NCBI GenBank assembly: GCA_003116975.1
Contig: BGKB01000071.1
Coordinates: 62,001 to 126,000 of the forward strand
Direction of reading: 5' to 3'
Length of the DNA: 64,000 bases
Source: Aurantiochytrium sp. KH105
Lineage: Eukaryota > Sar > Bigyra > Thraustochytrida > Thraustochytriidae
Numbering within the stretch: position 1 is the first letter of the stretch; each line of letters begins with the position of its first letter. This document shows positions 1 to 10,900 of the stretch, piece after piece. Under the pieces are notes generated by a model. It had not been told where the DNA came from. It worked only from the letters and a program-made list of their open reading frames with translations, and ran no database searches. The position numbers were made by a program, and so were the translations under genes.

Positions 1-3000
1 GCAGCGGCGGTTTGCTACACGAGGTGATGAAGCGAAGCAAGAGACCACGCTCCTCCTTGTCCATCTCTTCCACGATTGCCCAAAAGTCTTGAATAAATGG
101 TTGCGAAGCGTGATAGCCATTGCTGTACGCGCAAGCAGCTCGCATCTCAGCGACGCTAAAGCCCTCATCCGAGCCACCAATCACGAGCTGCAGTTCACGA
201 GGCTTGAACATCTGGATCCACTTTTCCGAGATCATTGAGGTGAAACCGCTCAAAAATGCCATGGTCTGCGGACGGAACTCCTCGTTCAGACGATAGCTCG
301 AAAGACGCAGGACATACTGGAGGTAGTTGGCCTTGCTGACCTCGATGCGCGACCCATTGGGAATCAAGTCGACTTCCTCCGAGACACCATTTCGCGTCGA
401 GACAGTGCTAAACGTCAAACCCACGCTCGCGGGGTCTGCCAGTGACTTGAGATGAATCACATTGCGATAAATCTCGGGATCAAGGCTCTGGAGATCGTGG
501 AGGTGATTTCGGCGGCCCAAGATCGAGTTCAGAAAGAACGGCGCCAGACTCAGTTCCAAGAGAATGCCCTCGTAGATGGCCTTGCCGAGCATGACACCAA
601 TAAACTCGTACTGCCGCAGCTTTTCAGGCGCCGCGCAGGCGCGGTCAGGATTCGGGTATATTTCTTGGTTCGCTGTCGCCTTCCAAAGACCATTGTCGAG
701 GTCAAAGGCTTCGTTCATAAGATCCAACATAAACTCTTTGAAAAGACCACCGCCGTCGATACCCCTCTCGTCGAGGCCCTGTTGATTCTTAAAGACGACC
801 TGGATGCGGCCCTTGAAAGGGCCTTTGCCCCCGAGGGTCTCCAAGGCATCTTGGTACACGCTACCGCGATGTACCGTGATCCGCGTAAAGTTACTGTGCA
901 TGCGTCGCGACACCACGGAGCGGCGATCGTTGGAGAGGTAGTGCGAGAACACGCGCGTGCGTTGGTCAAAAGGGACCGTCTCTGGTAATGTACGCAAAAC
1001 TTGCTTGACACGTTCCGAGGCGTTCTCGGGCGTGATGCCAGCCTTGGCGGCACTTGCTCCATCCTCATCAGAGTCGCTGTCCCCGCTCTCAGCATCAGAA
1101 TCTGATTCGTCGTTCTCGAGACCATCATCGAGATCCGTTGTGCCGCCAGAAGCGTGACCAAGCACTTCAGCACGGGGTAGTCCTGAACGCTGTTGAAACC
1201 ATGCCCGGGCACCGTTCTGAAGTGGCATGCGTCTCCGGCCGGCCCGATTCCGCGGTGCCTCGCGCGTCGAAGGGGGCATCGCGGAAATGCCGAGTTCGTC
1301 CTCGCGAATGCTGGGGAAAAGCCATCGGGCATCGTCCATGATGGGGTGTCTGCAGTGACGCTCAAAAAGCTGGTCATAGAGCTCGGCGCCTTTGGTGAGA
1401 AGCTCCTCGGGAAAGTCTCGAAAACGCGAAGTGGTCGAGCCCTTTTGCAGCCAGAATCCCTCATAGAGGACGTTCTTGAGGAAAAGAGCAATTCTCTGAA
1501 GGAGATCCACCGAGAGCGGTGTTCCCTTGATAAAGATCTCTTCGTCGTCCAGAGCAGGCAGCAGTTGGCAGGTGACAGCGCAGGTAAAGGTCAAGGTGCT
1601 GCACACCTCGTCAAAGGAGAAGTTTCGGAAAATCTCCGGGTTCATCTCGCCGTTGTCGTACAGAAAATCGACAAAGAGAAGCCAAAGCATGCGCACGATG
1701 GATCGCTTGTGCGACGTAAAGGCCACCGCGCCCGTGACCACGCCCGAGGCGCTCAAGACGTCAAGAGATCGCGCACTACCCTGGCTGGATGCACCTCCGC
1801 CCTGCGGTGGCGTTGTCCATTTACGACGAATAATCTCGTACGCAGAACAGACGGCAAGGGCGAGATCGAGCTTGGGATTCGGCTCGAGAACTGCGTAGAG
1901 CTCATCCGTCACCTTGGTGGGAGAGCGAAATTGCCGTAGCTCGGGCACCGTCTCGAGAATGTGGGCGTTGCTGCGCGTGCTGGACAGCATCGAGCGGACA
2001 GCGCGCCAGTACACGGCCCGGATGTCCTGACAATCAGGGCTGTCTTCTGAACTTGCCCGCGTGATGCGGATCACATTGGCAAGAATGAGCGCCGAGTCCT
2101 TTGACGCAGAGGACGCCAGGTCGCCCATGCGGCGCAAAGATGCCGCCCAGGCGCTTGCCGAGAATCGCGTGAGCAGAATCTCATCCATTCCCAAAGCCTG
2201 CAGCTGGGCTTCTTCCACGCAAAGGACTGCGCAGGCGAAGTCGTGCATGACCACATCCGTGTCCTTGAGTGTCTCCACTTCAAGGTCGCCCATTTCGCTG
2301 TCGCCGATCTCCATCTCGCCAGCATTCGCAACAAAGTCTGCCACGGCAACCGAGAGCATTTGCACAAGGGAGAGCTCATCGACGCACTTTTCGATGCCGT
2401 CAAGCTTGATCAGCCCCCGCAAAATCGAAGGAATGGATGCACTGTATCGGCGCGAAGGTTGCGTAGGGTTGATAAAGGCAGTTCGAAGGGCGCGGAACTT
2501 GTCGCCCTCGAGCAAGTGCGTGAGTGCACTCGCGAGAGCACTGATGAGATCCTCCTTACTGAATTTACCTCCTCGATTTGTGGAATGCGAGAGGGTACCA
2601 TAGAGGGCGTCTTGTAAGACGTCGAGAAGAATCGCAGACAGAACAGGAATGCGCACGTCTGACAGCTCGTCCTTGCTGATGGCGTCCACGAGCCATTGAC
2701 AATAGTAGCACATGCTGTCCACGTCAATGCTTTGATCCGGGCGCTGCTTGTCGTAGCTGAAGATGAGAAACCGTGAAAGCTCAGGCACAGCCTTTGCGAG
2801 TTTCCTGCTGCTGCTACTCGACAATCTCTTGGACGATTTTTCCGCAAGGTCATGGATATGGCGCGTCCAGTTGGCAGCGGCCTGGCGTCTGGCCTCTTGG
2901 CGAACGAGGAACGAGAAACCTACGCGAGTCAGGGTGAGCCCCGCAGTCTCTTCAAGTTTCTCGCGCCTGCGTCTTTCGCGGTCGCGCTTGATGCGCTCTT

Positions 3001-3082
3001 TCACCTCGTTGCGGCTCTCCTCGCGGGCGCTCTTGCCGCGCATGGACACCTGGCGACTCGATTTGAACGAGCCATCCCACAT
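1..3082 (-). CDS. HECT E3 ubiquitin ligase, UBE3C/Hul5 type (3' end off the window)
   Basis: One open frame of 1027 codons runs from ATG at 3082-3080 to the left edge without a stop. The N-terminus (MWDGSFKSSRQVSMRG, then a basic Arg/Glu helix and an IQ-like segment) matches the start of UBE3C/Hul5 ligases. The HECT fold occupies about residues 725-1027; visible landmarks are GIDGGGLFKEF, LRQYEFIGVMLGKAIYEG and FITSCSKPPLL. The catalytic Cys lies further C-terminal, outside the window, so activity cannot be judged. Between the middle domain and HECT is an acidic Asp/Ser insert (near nt 1075-1125). Known family role: K29/K48 chain assembly on proteasome-bound and misfolded proteins. No intron is seen in the 3.1 kb. 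It is divergent to the hydrolase gene at 3804, sharing 721 bases. Confidence 0.9.
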   Translation of the reverse strand, partial: MWDGSFKSSRQVSMRGKSAREESRNEVKERIKRDRERRRREKLEETAGLTLTRVGFSFLVRQEARRQAAANWTRHIHDLAEKSSKRLSSSSSRKLAKAVPELSRFLIFSYDKQRPDQSIDVDSMCYYCQWLVDAISKDELSDVRIPVLSAILLDVLQDALYGTLSHSTNRGGKFSKEDLISALASALTHLLEGDKFRALRTAFINPTQPSRRYSASIPSILRGLIKLDGIEKCVDELSLVQMLSVAVADFVANAGEMEIGDSEMGDLEVETLKDTDVVMHDFACAVLCVEEAQLQALGMDEILLTRFSASAWAASLRRMGDLASSASKDSALILANVIRITRASSEDSPDCQDIRAVYWRAVRSMLSSTRSNAHILETVPELRQFRSPTKVTDELYAVLEPNPKLDLALAVCSAYEIIRRKWTTPPQGGGASSQGSARSLDVLSASGVVTGAVAFTSHKRSIVRMLWLLFVDFLYDNGEMNPEIFRNFSFDEVCSTLTFTCAVTCQLLPALDDEEIFIKGTPLSVDLLQRIALFLKNVLYEGFWLQKGSTTSRFRDFPEELLTKGAELYDQLFERHCRHPIMDDARWLFPSIREDELGISAMPPSTREAPRNRAGRRRMPLQNGARAWFQQRSGLPRAEVLGHASGGTTDLDDGLENDESDSDAESGDSDSDEDGASAAKAGITPENASERVKQVLRTLPETVPFDQRTRVFSHYLSNDRRSVVSRRMHSNFTRITVHRGSVYQDALETLGGKGPFKGRIQVVFKNQQGLDERGIDGGGLFKEFMLDLMNEAFDLDNGLWKATANQEIYPNPDRACAAPEKLRQYEFIGVMLGKAIYEGILLELSLAPFFLNSILGRRNHLHDLQSLDPEIYRNVIHLKSLADPASVGLTFSTVSTRNGVSEEVDLIPNGSRIEVSKANYLQYVLRLSSYRLNEEFRPQTMAFLSGFTSMISEKWIQMFKPRELQLVIGGSDEGFSVAEMRAACAYSNGYHASQPFIQDFWAIVEEMDKEERGLLLRFITSCSKPPL

Positions 3083-3293
3083 GGTCGCGGCTTTCTCTCA
3101 CGCTCGCGCGCGCAGACACGTGTCCGCGTCGCCGACCTGCTGGAGCGCGCGCGGGCCTGGCAGGTCCCTCGCCTCCGCTCTGCACTCGCGCGCCGCGCGT
3201 TTCCCCAGCTCGAGTTTTCTGCCCGCGCGAAGGAAACTCGCCGAAGATCGATCCTCGCCTCGAGAGCGCCGCGAGGATGGCTGCCGACCTGCA

Positions 3294-3325
<32 letters not shown>

Positions 3326-3803
3326 CGGGCGCGGCGGCGCGGGCGCAGCTGCGCGGGGCCGGCCGGTCGCGAGTGGTTCGCGGCGAGCCGAAGCAAGCCA
3401 ACGCGGACCGGGGTTTGCTTGCTGTTTCTCGCTTGCTTGCTTGCTTGCTTGCTTGCCTCCTTGCCTGCTTGCTCGTTTGAACTTACAGCGCCGCGGATCT
3501 CGCTCTTTGGAAAGAGCAGCAAAGCGCTTTCTCGAGCACAAGCTCGAGCGCGAGAACCTGGCGAGGACCCTGCGGCTTCTGGGCCCACGCAGGCGGGGCA
3601 GGAGAGCTCGCGCGGCAGCCTCCGCGGGCCCGGCCCAAGGCAAGACTGCACGCACACGTGGACGAACCTCGGGCTTGGCTTGGCTGGGCTGGGCTGGGCT
3701 TGGCGTCGGTGCCAAGACCGATCGCGACGACGTTGTCGAGACGCTCAGCGTCTCCGAGCGGGCGAGCAGAGTGAAAGCTGTCGTTGACGGCAGGAGGGAG
3801 ACG
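3083..3803. promoter_or_regulatory. Shared divergent promoter region with GGC and CTTG repeats
   Basis: These 721 bases separate two divergent start codons. The DNA is very GC-rich with a (GGC)n run at about 3296-3325, a (CTTG)n run at 3431-3457, and a GGGCT-rich stretch near 3675-3705. No TATA box is evident. Several frames stay open by composition alone; none gives a recognisable protein. Confidence 0.5.
3431..3457. repeat. (CTTG)n microsatellite
   Basis: About six tandem copies of the tetranucleotide CTTG, followed by degenerate copies to 3477. It lies about 350 bases upstream of the hydrolase start. Confidence 0.85.
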
Positions 3804-4910
3804 ATGCTTGAGGGGAGACTGCTCGAGTACTGGCCGGCCAAAAGGCTGGTCGCCTTTGAAAGCGGGACGTGTGGCGCGCCTCGCGTGATCATCATGCTGG
3901 GCGGACTCACTGACGGCCTCTTGCCAACGCCGTACACGCGGCTTCTCGACAATGCAGCCAAGGATACTGGGCTTGCGCTCGTGCAGCCCGTGCTGCGAAC
4001 CTCGTACAGCCAATTTGGTACAGGCACTTTGCAGCACGATTTGGACGATCTTTGTCACCTTGTGACGACGCTCATTGAAGACCCGGAGCGCGCGCGGCAT
4101 GGCCCTGTTGAGGTCGCCTTTGTCGGACACTCGACGGGTTGCCAAATGATATGCACCTTTACACGCGACGCGCCCGAGACTTTGCGCAAGGCTGTCAAAG
4201 CTGTGGCTTTGCAAGCCCCAGTTTCGGATCGTGAGGGACTCACCATGGAGATGGACCCGCAGCGTCTTCGAAAGCTGTGCGAGGACGCACAGCAAGCAAT
4301 GGCCGAGGGAAACCCAAAGAAAATTGTGACAACGCTATGGGGTCGCGCTCCGATGATGGCGAGACGGTGCGTTGACCTTTTCATCAAGGGCGGCGCAGAT
4401 GATTTCTTCAGTTCCGACTTTACGGATAACGAGCTTGCGCAAAAGCTAGGGCATCTCGCACCCTTTAAAACGCTTCTCGCGATCTCACTGGATGATGAGT
4501 TTGTTCCTGACGACACGTATCCGGGTCTCGGGGTCCGTCTTCAAGCGGCAATTCCGGGCAGCGAACTGCTAGTGATCGAGGATGCTGATCATGCCCTCTC
4601 GCGTCCGGCCGGTGCTGGACCTCAGTTTGTCGAAGCTGTCATGTCCCTTGTAAATGGGGCGTTCACCGAGGGCGGCAGCAGTGGCGGCGACGGTGGCGAT
4701 GGACCGAGCAAGAAAGTGACCCAAAGTGGAAGCGAGTCTTCCGCTACGGTTGGAGCTGAAGGCGCTTCTACGCTCGAGCAGCTCGAGGGCGCTGGCAAGT
4801 CGTTGGCGTCTTGGGCATCATCGCTGGCGCGGTCAGTCAACCTGTCTGGAAATCCGGGCGTTGAAGCCGAAACAACGTCTGGCGACATCGAAGCGCGGCC
4901 AAGCCTGTAA
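3804..4910 (+). CDS. Alpha/beta hydrolase of the DUF1749 (UPF0613) family
   Basis: 368 residues. The protein has an alpha/beta-hydrolase fold: nucleophile elbow GHSTG with Ser110, probable acid Asp230/231 in ISLDDEFVPDD, and His263 in EDADHALSRP. Motifs such as MLGGLTDGLL (31-40) and the QPVLRTSYSQFGTGTL stretch match DUF1749 proteins of fungi and plants, whose substrate is not established. Residues 285-368 are a Gly/Ser/Glu-rich tail with a possible amphipathic helix (SLASWASSLARSV). The frame is open for 347 codons upstream, but that part is low-complexity; the ATG at 3804 is the last Met before the conserved domain. A good splice donor, GTAAGT, begins at 4907 and overlaps the stop codon, so a spliced alternative C-terminus is possible. 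Confidence 0.8.
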   Translation: MLEGRLLEYWPAKRLVAFESGTCGAPRVIIMLGGLTDGLLPTPYTRLLDNAAKDTGLALVQPVLRTSYSQFGTGTLQHDLDDLCHLVTTLIEDPERARHGPVEVAFVGHSTGCQMICTFTRDAPETLRKAVKAVALQAPVSDREGLTMEMDPQRLRKLCEDAQQAMAEGNPKKIVTTLWGRAPMMARRCVDLFIKGGADDFFSSDFTDNELAQKLGHLAPFKTLLAISLDDEFVPDDTYPGLGVRLQAAIPGSELLVIEDADHALSRPAGAGPQFVEAVMSLVNGAFTEGGSSGGDGGDGPSKKVTQSGSESSATVGAEGASTLEQLEGAGKSLASWASSLARSVNLSGNPGVEAETTSGDIEARPSL

Positions 4911-5705
4911 GTATCGTTCTCCTATTTCTATTATGTTTTTTTCTCTGATATGAAACCCAACCACCCAAAGAAGATCCATCGCGGAGTAGGCCTAAGCCCC
5001 AGTTTCCGGAATAGATCACCTTGTGGTGGTAAAATTTGATCGCGGGCTTTTCGTTGATCCAAAGGCGGCGAGATCTGGCGTGTTGTATCTCATTGAAAAA
5101 ACAACTTTTTTCCTTTTCCTTTTGTTTTTCCCCAAAATTTTGATTACACGTTGCCTAGAAACGATGAAAGCTTCTCCAAGTTGCGCATCCATCAGACCGA
5201 ACAAACCTCTCAAGAGGGTGTGGGTCACTGCTGCCTGCGTTGGCCGACCACTCGCAAGTCAGTGATAAGGCCATTCAAGCCCAAAAGCGCAAGCTGCCGC
5301 GAAAAAACCAACGAAAAAATAACGAAACAAAAGGCAAAAGTCAAAAACAGCGCTCGCGGAGCGCAGCGCGGTGGGCCAGGAAGGAAAGGAAAAAGGTCGC
5401 GCTGGGGACGATCGCGTAGCGCGGTGCGGCGCCACCCGCGCGGTGTAGCGAAAGTCGTTTTTACTGAAAGAGGGCAAGGATGCCGCGGAGAAGAGGCGCC
5501 AAGGCGCCACCACCAAAGACTGGGGTCATGCGGCTGTTCGTGGTGCCCGAGACACGGTACGTGTGAAAGAAGAAGAGCAGCTCGGAAGGACAACGTGTGC
5601 GAAAGGACAGGACGCGGCCGGTGTCCCTGCATAGGCGCAAAAGACGCTGACTAACGTGGTTCGTCTCTTGTCTAACTTTCTTTCTACTTTTCTCCTGTAC
5701 GCCAA
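4911..5705. other. Intergenic region, no gene seen
   Basis: Contains a T-rich stretch (5096-5150) and AT-richer DNA than the neighbouring genes. Short open frames here resemble nothing known. It probably holds the 3' UTR of the hydrolase and the promoter of the two-exon gene at 5706. Part could be intronic if the donor at 4907 is used. Confidence 0.4.
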
Positions 5706-6574
5706 ATGCAATCGAATGGAATTTCATGGAACATGCCTCTTGCGCTCAACTCAACGCAGCAAACGTGGATTCCACTACCACTTTTGGCATTTCATGGGTG
5801 CTCTCGTGCCACCCTTTATTTTGTATTTGGTGTCTTTGAAGCTACGAAAGCAGATGGAGTACGTTTTGCTAGAGAGAGTCCTTCGGTTGCCACTCTGATG
5901 AACAATATCCACTGACACACAACCATTGCGTGCCTTTGCATTGATTTGATTATGTGGACCAAAGAGAATCCGACTTTCAGGTGCATATCAAGGAGGATAA
6001 CTTTGTGAACAGTGCCAAAACACGGAGCATTAATGAAGTCGAAGAAGCTGCCAAGGGATCAGCACAGGGCGTGCGAGAGCAAGGAGAACTTGTGAATAAG
6101 GTAATGGCAGCCAAGATCGAAGAATTGGAAAAGGTGCTGAAAGGGCTGGAGTCTCGCTTGGAATCGTCAGAGCGCGTGAAACGATGCGCGACACCAGTTC
6201 TCAAAGAACGCTCCATGCGAATTTTCCAGCTCGCCGATGCAAGCGTCTCTGAACGTCAAGAGGTTGACGAGGTTCACGACACGGACAAGAAGGTTGATGC
6301 TCAGATGATCCACAGTCTTTTGCCTCCTCAGACGGTACACAATCCTTTGCCGTCCCAAATTTCTGACTCGGGCGTTCATAGTGCTCCCGCCGATGCTTCA
6401 AGCTTTGCGGAAAGTGCGCATAAAATACAAGGTGACGCTGTTGCATCAACAACACCAACTACAGATGCTCATTTGAACGGACCCTGGAGTTTAGTTCAAC
6501 CGAGCGCCGATATTCGCGCCGGAGGCGCAGCCGCTGTATCACTTTGGGGCCACCTTCGTTCATGGATCTCATGA
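5706..6574 (+). CDS. Two-exon coiled-coil protein, unrecognised
   Basis: Proposed exons 5706-5858 and 5981-6574 give 248 residues. Exon 1 starts at ATG (MQSNGISWNMPLAL) and is 51 codons long. The intron runs from donor GTACGT (5859) to acceptor CTTTCAG (ending 5980) and joins in frame, phase 0. Exon 2 alone has no early ATG, which is why an upstream exon is needed. Residues of about 65-115 form a charged coiled coil (MAAKIEELEKVLKGLESRLESSERVK); the rest is polar and Ser-rich, ending WGHLRSWIS. No known domain is recognised. AATAAA at 6598-6603, 24 bases after the stop, could serve polyadenylation. The exon model is inference; the exon 2 frame is the better-supported part. An alternative is that exon 2 is a spliced tail of the hydrolase gene. 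Confidence 0.45.
5859..5980 (+). other. Predicted intron, 122 bases
   Basis: Donor GTACGT and acceptor TTTCAG. Splicing joins Gly (GGA) to Val (GTG) in frame. The donor has the same GTACGT form as that of the Rtt106-like gene. Confidence 0.45.
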
Positions 6575-7059
6575 CCGTCAACCTAGTCTGATTCGAAAAT
6601 AAACTCCTTTGCCCTGCCCTGCCCTGCCCTGCCTGCTTTGCCTGCACTGCTTGGCTTTTGTTCACTGTCAGTGCCTGCGAGTCCCGTCCCGCGTCCCGCA
6701 ACGTGCATTTCCCCCGTCCATCCGGGCCAGCGAGCCTCAGGTTTGTGCGCGCCTGCCCCCGCCGCGGGGCACCGGAGGACTCTTTGACCAGCGCGTGCAG
6801 TAGTGCTACACTAGGAAGTACGATAGGACTGCTGAGGCCGGCGCGCGGCCCCATGTGTGAAAAACCTCCCTCCTTCTCTCCTTCCCTCCTTCCCTCCCTG
6901 CCTCCCTCCCTCCCTCTCCGTCGACACGGCTCGAAGCACGCGCCGCTTCCACGCCCGCTCGCGAGCCTGCCGCCAGCAGAGACAGGTACAGAGACCGGTC
7001 GCTCGCTCCTCGCCGATTCCCTCGCTCGCGAGCGCGGGCCAGCTTCTCCATCGCTTTAC

Positions 7060-7060
<1 letters not shown>

Positions 7061-7143
<83 letters not shown>
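7061..7143. repeat. (TCTG)n microsatellite, about 20 copies
   Basis: About 20 perfect tandem copies of TCTG over 83 bases. This is the longest perfect tetranucleotide array in the window, about 0.8 kb upstream of a myosin start codon. Confidence 0.98.
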
Positions 7144-7340
7144 TTACTTTCTGTCCGCGGGCCGTGCATCTTGCGCTCGCTCGGCATCGTCTCGCCCGGT
7201 CGAACCTGAACGGCGGGCGCTGGCCGGTGGCTGGCTGGCTGGCCGGCCGACTTGCACCCGCGGCCTCACCTCCCTCCGGCGCGTCGTGCGTTGAGCGCAG
7301 AGCCTGCACGGCCTCGGGCAGCCTTGCCTTCGACTTCAAG

Positions 7341-7370
7341 TCGCCTCGCCTCGCCTCGCCTCGCCTCGCT
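7341..7370. repeat. (CGCCT)n pentanucleotide repeat
   Basis: Six near-perfect copies of a CGCCT/CTCGC unit in the myosin upstream region. Confidence 0.85.
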
Positions 7371-7980
7371 TGCCAAGTGCCACAGTGTGCTAAGAAGTGA
7401 ATCATAAAGAAGCAACTCAATAAGAAAAAGGCAGCGTCGCTGTCGAGTCTCGCAGTGCGCGCGCCTCACACCGCGGCGGGCACGGACTCGCAGAGTGCTC
7501 CCCCCGGGTGCACGCGCCTTTGCCCCCTTGCGCGGCGCGCATTGTCCACTTGCGCGGCGCGCCGGAAGTGGGCGAGAGCCAGGTTTGCGGACTTGCGGCG
7601 CCCGGATAGGCCTGTTGCGGCGCGCCCCGGAAGAGAGAGGGGCGCCGAGGAGCGGGCGGAGCGGCGCGGCAAACAAACTCCCTTCCCTTGCCTTGCCTCC
7701 CTTCCCCGCCACGGTCGATCCCTCGCGCCGCGCGGAGCGACGGGAGACGACGTGACGGACGCCGGCGAGGTCGAGGTCGAGCGCGAGCGCGATAGCGAGG
7801 CCGCGTCTGTGCGGCTTCGCGAGGAGGCGCGAGCGCGGAGGTCGCGCATTGCTTGACGCAGTACAGTCATACTACATACAGCGCGGCGCGTGCAGCGTGC
7901 AGCGTGCAGCGCGTGCAGCAGCAGAACGCTGATACCTTGACGGCGGCGGCGGCAGCGACGAGGACGACGTCCGCGGCGCC

Positions 7981-10900
7981 ATGGAGGGCTTCAAGCAGGG
8001 CCAGCAAGTCTGGGTCAAGGGCTCCACGGAGTGGGTCTGGGAACGTAAGTGATAGCGAAAGACCTGCGTCGAGCGCTCACGTGCATGCGCGTGCGCGCAC
8101 GAATGAGAGAGAGAGAGAGAGAGAGAGATAAAGTGCTGCAGAGTACTTGCACACGTTGTTTGTTGCAGCGCTTTGGCTTGCTTGCTCGCTCGCTTGCGCC
8201 GACTGCCGGCCGGGCTTGCTCTCGCACGTCGCGCCAACAGACGGAGTGACATAGCCTTGGCGCGAGCGTGTCTGCCAGGCTGTTTCGCGTCAAGCGTAAG
8301 AGTTTCGCTTAGAAAGAATGACTGACAGCATCACGTACTGTACTTGTACTACTACTGGTACCGTCCATCCGTGTTCTTCTACGGTGTAATGCGAAAACGA
8401 ACCTTTTTGGCGGAGCGCAGGCGGCACAGTGCAAATTGTGCACAATGACAAGGTCCTCGTGGAGTCCGAGAGCGGCAAGCAACAACTGACGAACCTTGCG
8501 TACCCGGTGAACCCGGACCTCGAGGCTGGATACCATGACCTGAGCGCGATGCCGTACTTGAACGAGCCGACGATTCTCTCGAACTTGCACAAACGTAGCC
8601 AGTACAACAGGCCGTACACCTTTTTGGGCGGAGCCGTCATGGTCGCCGTGAACCCTGTGAAGCGTGTTCACGACCCGAACGCAGTGGCCGGCGACCCAAA
8701 GATGATCTCGAGGCCTCACCCATATGCAATGGCGGAAATGGCGTACCAACAACTCAAGTTCGGCATGGCCCAGCGCAAACGGCTCGTGCGCAACGGTGGC
8801 AAGCCCGAGGACGTGGAGACCCCAGTCTCGCAAACCGTTGTGGTTGGCGGCGAGTCCGGTGCTGGCAAAACAGAGTCTTCCAAGATGGTCCTCGGACACC
8901 TCGTCAAGCGCTGCGGAGGTGGCGAGCTCGACAAGCGTCTCCTGGGCACGAACCCGATCCTCGAGTCGTTTGGTAACGCAGGTACCTTGCGCAATGACAA
9001 CTCGTCGCGCTTCGGCAAGCTCATGAAGCTTCACTTTGACGCCGATGGATCCGCGATCGTCGGGGCCTCCGTGGCCACGTACCTTTTGGAGCGCAGTCGC
9101 GTGACGACACACGAAATGGGCGAGCGCGGTTACCATTTGTTTTATCAGTTGCTGTCAGCTGCGTCGAAAGACAAGAGCGTGACGCTCAAGACGCCCATGA
9201 TGCAGTCCGATGGACTCGGCCTCTCATCCAAGAAAGTCTACCGCTACCTTGCCGCTGGCGCAGCATCGGAGCCAAGCCTCGATACAATTCAAGACAAGCC
9301 CACGATGCGCAACGAGGACGGTAAGCGTTTTACAGAGATGCGCAAGGCCTTGAGTGATATCGGCCTCAAGGACTCGGACATTGAAATTATCTTTCGCACC
9401 GCAGCCGCCGTTCTGCACCTGGGCAACATTGATTTCAAGGACGACGACAGGCCGGAGGGCTTTGTTGCGCAGGTGAGCCACTCCGACTCGTCGCTCGAAG
9501 CCCTTGAGCATGCGATCCGTCTACTCGGCTTCGAGGACGCCGACGCTTTCGGCCGCCTCTTTACGGAGCGCACCATCCAGTCAGGGCATGCAGCCGCAAT
9601 TACGGTCTTCAATGAGGCCTCGCAGGCCCGCGAAGCGTGCGATGCCGTGGCACGTGCGCTGTACTCGCGGCTCTTCAACCACATTCTGGTTCGGATCAAC
9701 ATGAGTGTGAGCAGCCAGGACCTCGAGGACAATGGCGACGTCCTGATGCGGCCCTCGACGCAAGACGTCATTGGCGTGCTGGACATTTTCGGCTTTGAGT
9801 CCTTTGGCCACAACGACTTTGAGCAGCTTCTCATCAACTACACGAATGAGTCGCTACAAGCTACCTTTAACGAGCAGGTCTTCCACGCCGAGGCGGAACT
9901 TTACCGCCGCGAGCAGCTCGTCCTTGATGATGACGATGATGTCGTGCTGCCGAAACGTAACTCGGCCTGCATGGAGTTGCTGGAAGGCGTCGCTGCCACG
10001 AAGCAACCTGGTATCCTGCAGATCATTGATCAGCAGAGCAAAATGCCAAACCCAAATGACGGCAAGCTCAACGACAAGCTGCATGAGACCTTTGGGCAGA
10101 AGCGAAGCAAGGCGTTCGGCAAGGTTCACCCCAAGGACATCGACCGCAACTTTGTCGTGCTCCACTACGCGGGCGCCGTCCGTTACACGGTCGGCTCCTT
10201 CATCGTCAAGAACTCGGATCAGTTGCCCAAGGAGGTTGACGAGTTCTTTGATACGACCATTGAGCCGCTCGTGCTCCACATCTGGCAGTCGACGGGCGCG
10301 CAGACCAAGGGAAGCAAGAAGAGCCGTTCTGCGCACAATGCGTCGATTGTGTCCAAGTTCCGCAAGCAAATCATGGATCTCAAGGACGATCTTGACTCGA
10401 CGCGGTGCACTTTCATTCGGTGCATCAAGCCGAACCCGTTCCTGGTCCGCGAGGACAACACGTGGTTCAACCGTCGCTACGTGTCGGGACAGCTCAAGGC
10501 GCTCTCGATTTTGCAAACGGCCGAAGTGCTCAAGAACGGGTTCCCCACACGTGTCGCGTACGAAGACCTCACCGACACCTATGCGGAGGTGCTCCCGGAG
10601 CAGGCGATGCAAAAGTGGCGCACGATTGGCGCCGGATCGGAGCACGCCTTTGTGACGGCACTCTTTTGGGCGTTTGGCATTCCTGCGGACGCGTACAAGC
10701 TTGGTCTGACCAAGGTGTTCTTCAAGTCGGGCAAGCTCGCTGAGCTGGACGATATCCTGGGTGCTGCTGCCAAGTGGAGCGCGGATGGTGGCTCGTCGGA
10801 GGCGCAAGAGGTCTTTGAGCGCTTTGAGCATTTTTTCATGCGCCATCGTTGGCGCATCATCTTCGCCAAGATGTTCGCCTTTCGCGTCTTTAGCCAAAAG

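Larger units (their letters stand above)
6575..7980. promoter_or_regulatory. Upstream region of the PH myosin, rich in tandem repeats
   Basis: About 1.4 kb without a credible gene. It holds (CCCTG)n at 6611-6640, a CCCTCCTT pyrimidine tract at 6865-6925, a long (TCTG)n array at 7061-7143, and (CGCCT)n at 7341-7370. GC-rich sequence follows up to the start codon. Open frames across these repeats are compositional. Confidence 0.5.

Noticed and set aside
715..1491. Minus-strand frame of 258 codons inside the HECT gene
   Set aside because: It is in a different phase from the continuous 1027-codon frame that encodes recognisable UBE3C/HECT sequence; a shadow.
2763..3803. Long upstream in-frame extension of the DUF1749 hydrolase (347 codons)
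   Set aside because: It overlaps the 5' end of the HECT ligase gene on the other strand, consists of Arg/Ala/Ser-rich low-complexity sequence including a (GGC)n and a CTTG repeat, and has no domain. Open by GC composition.
6658..7420. Overlapping frames on both strands across the (TCTG)n array
   Set aside because: They translate the tetranucleotide repeat (CLSV and TDRQ periods). No conserved protein.
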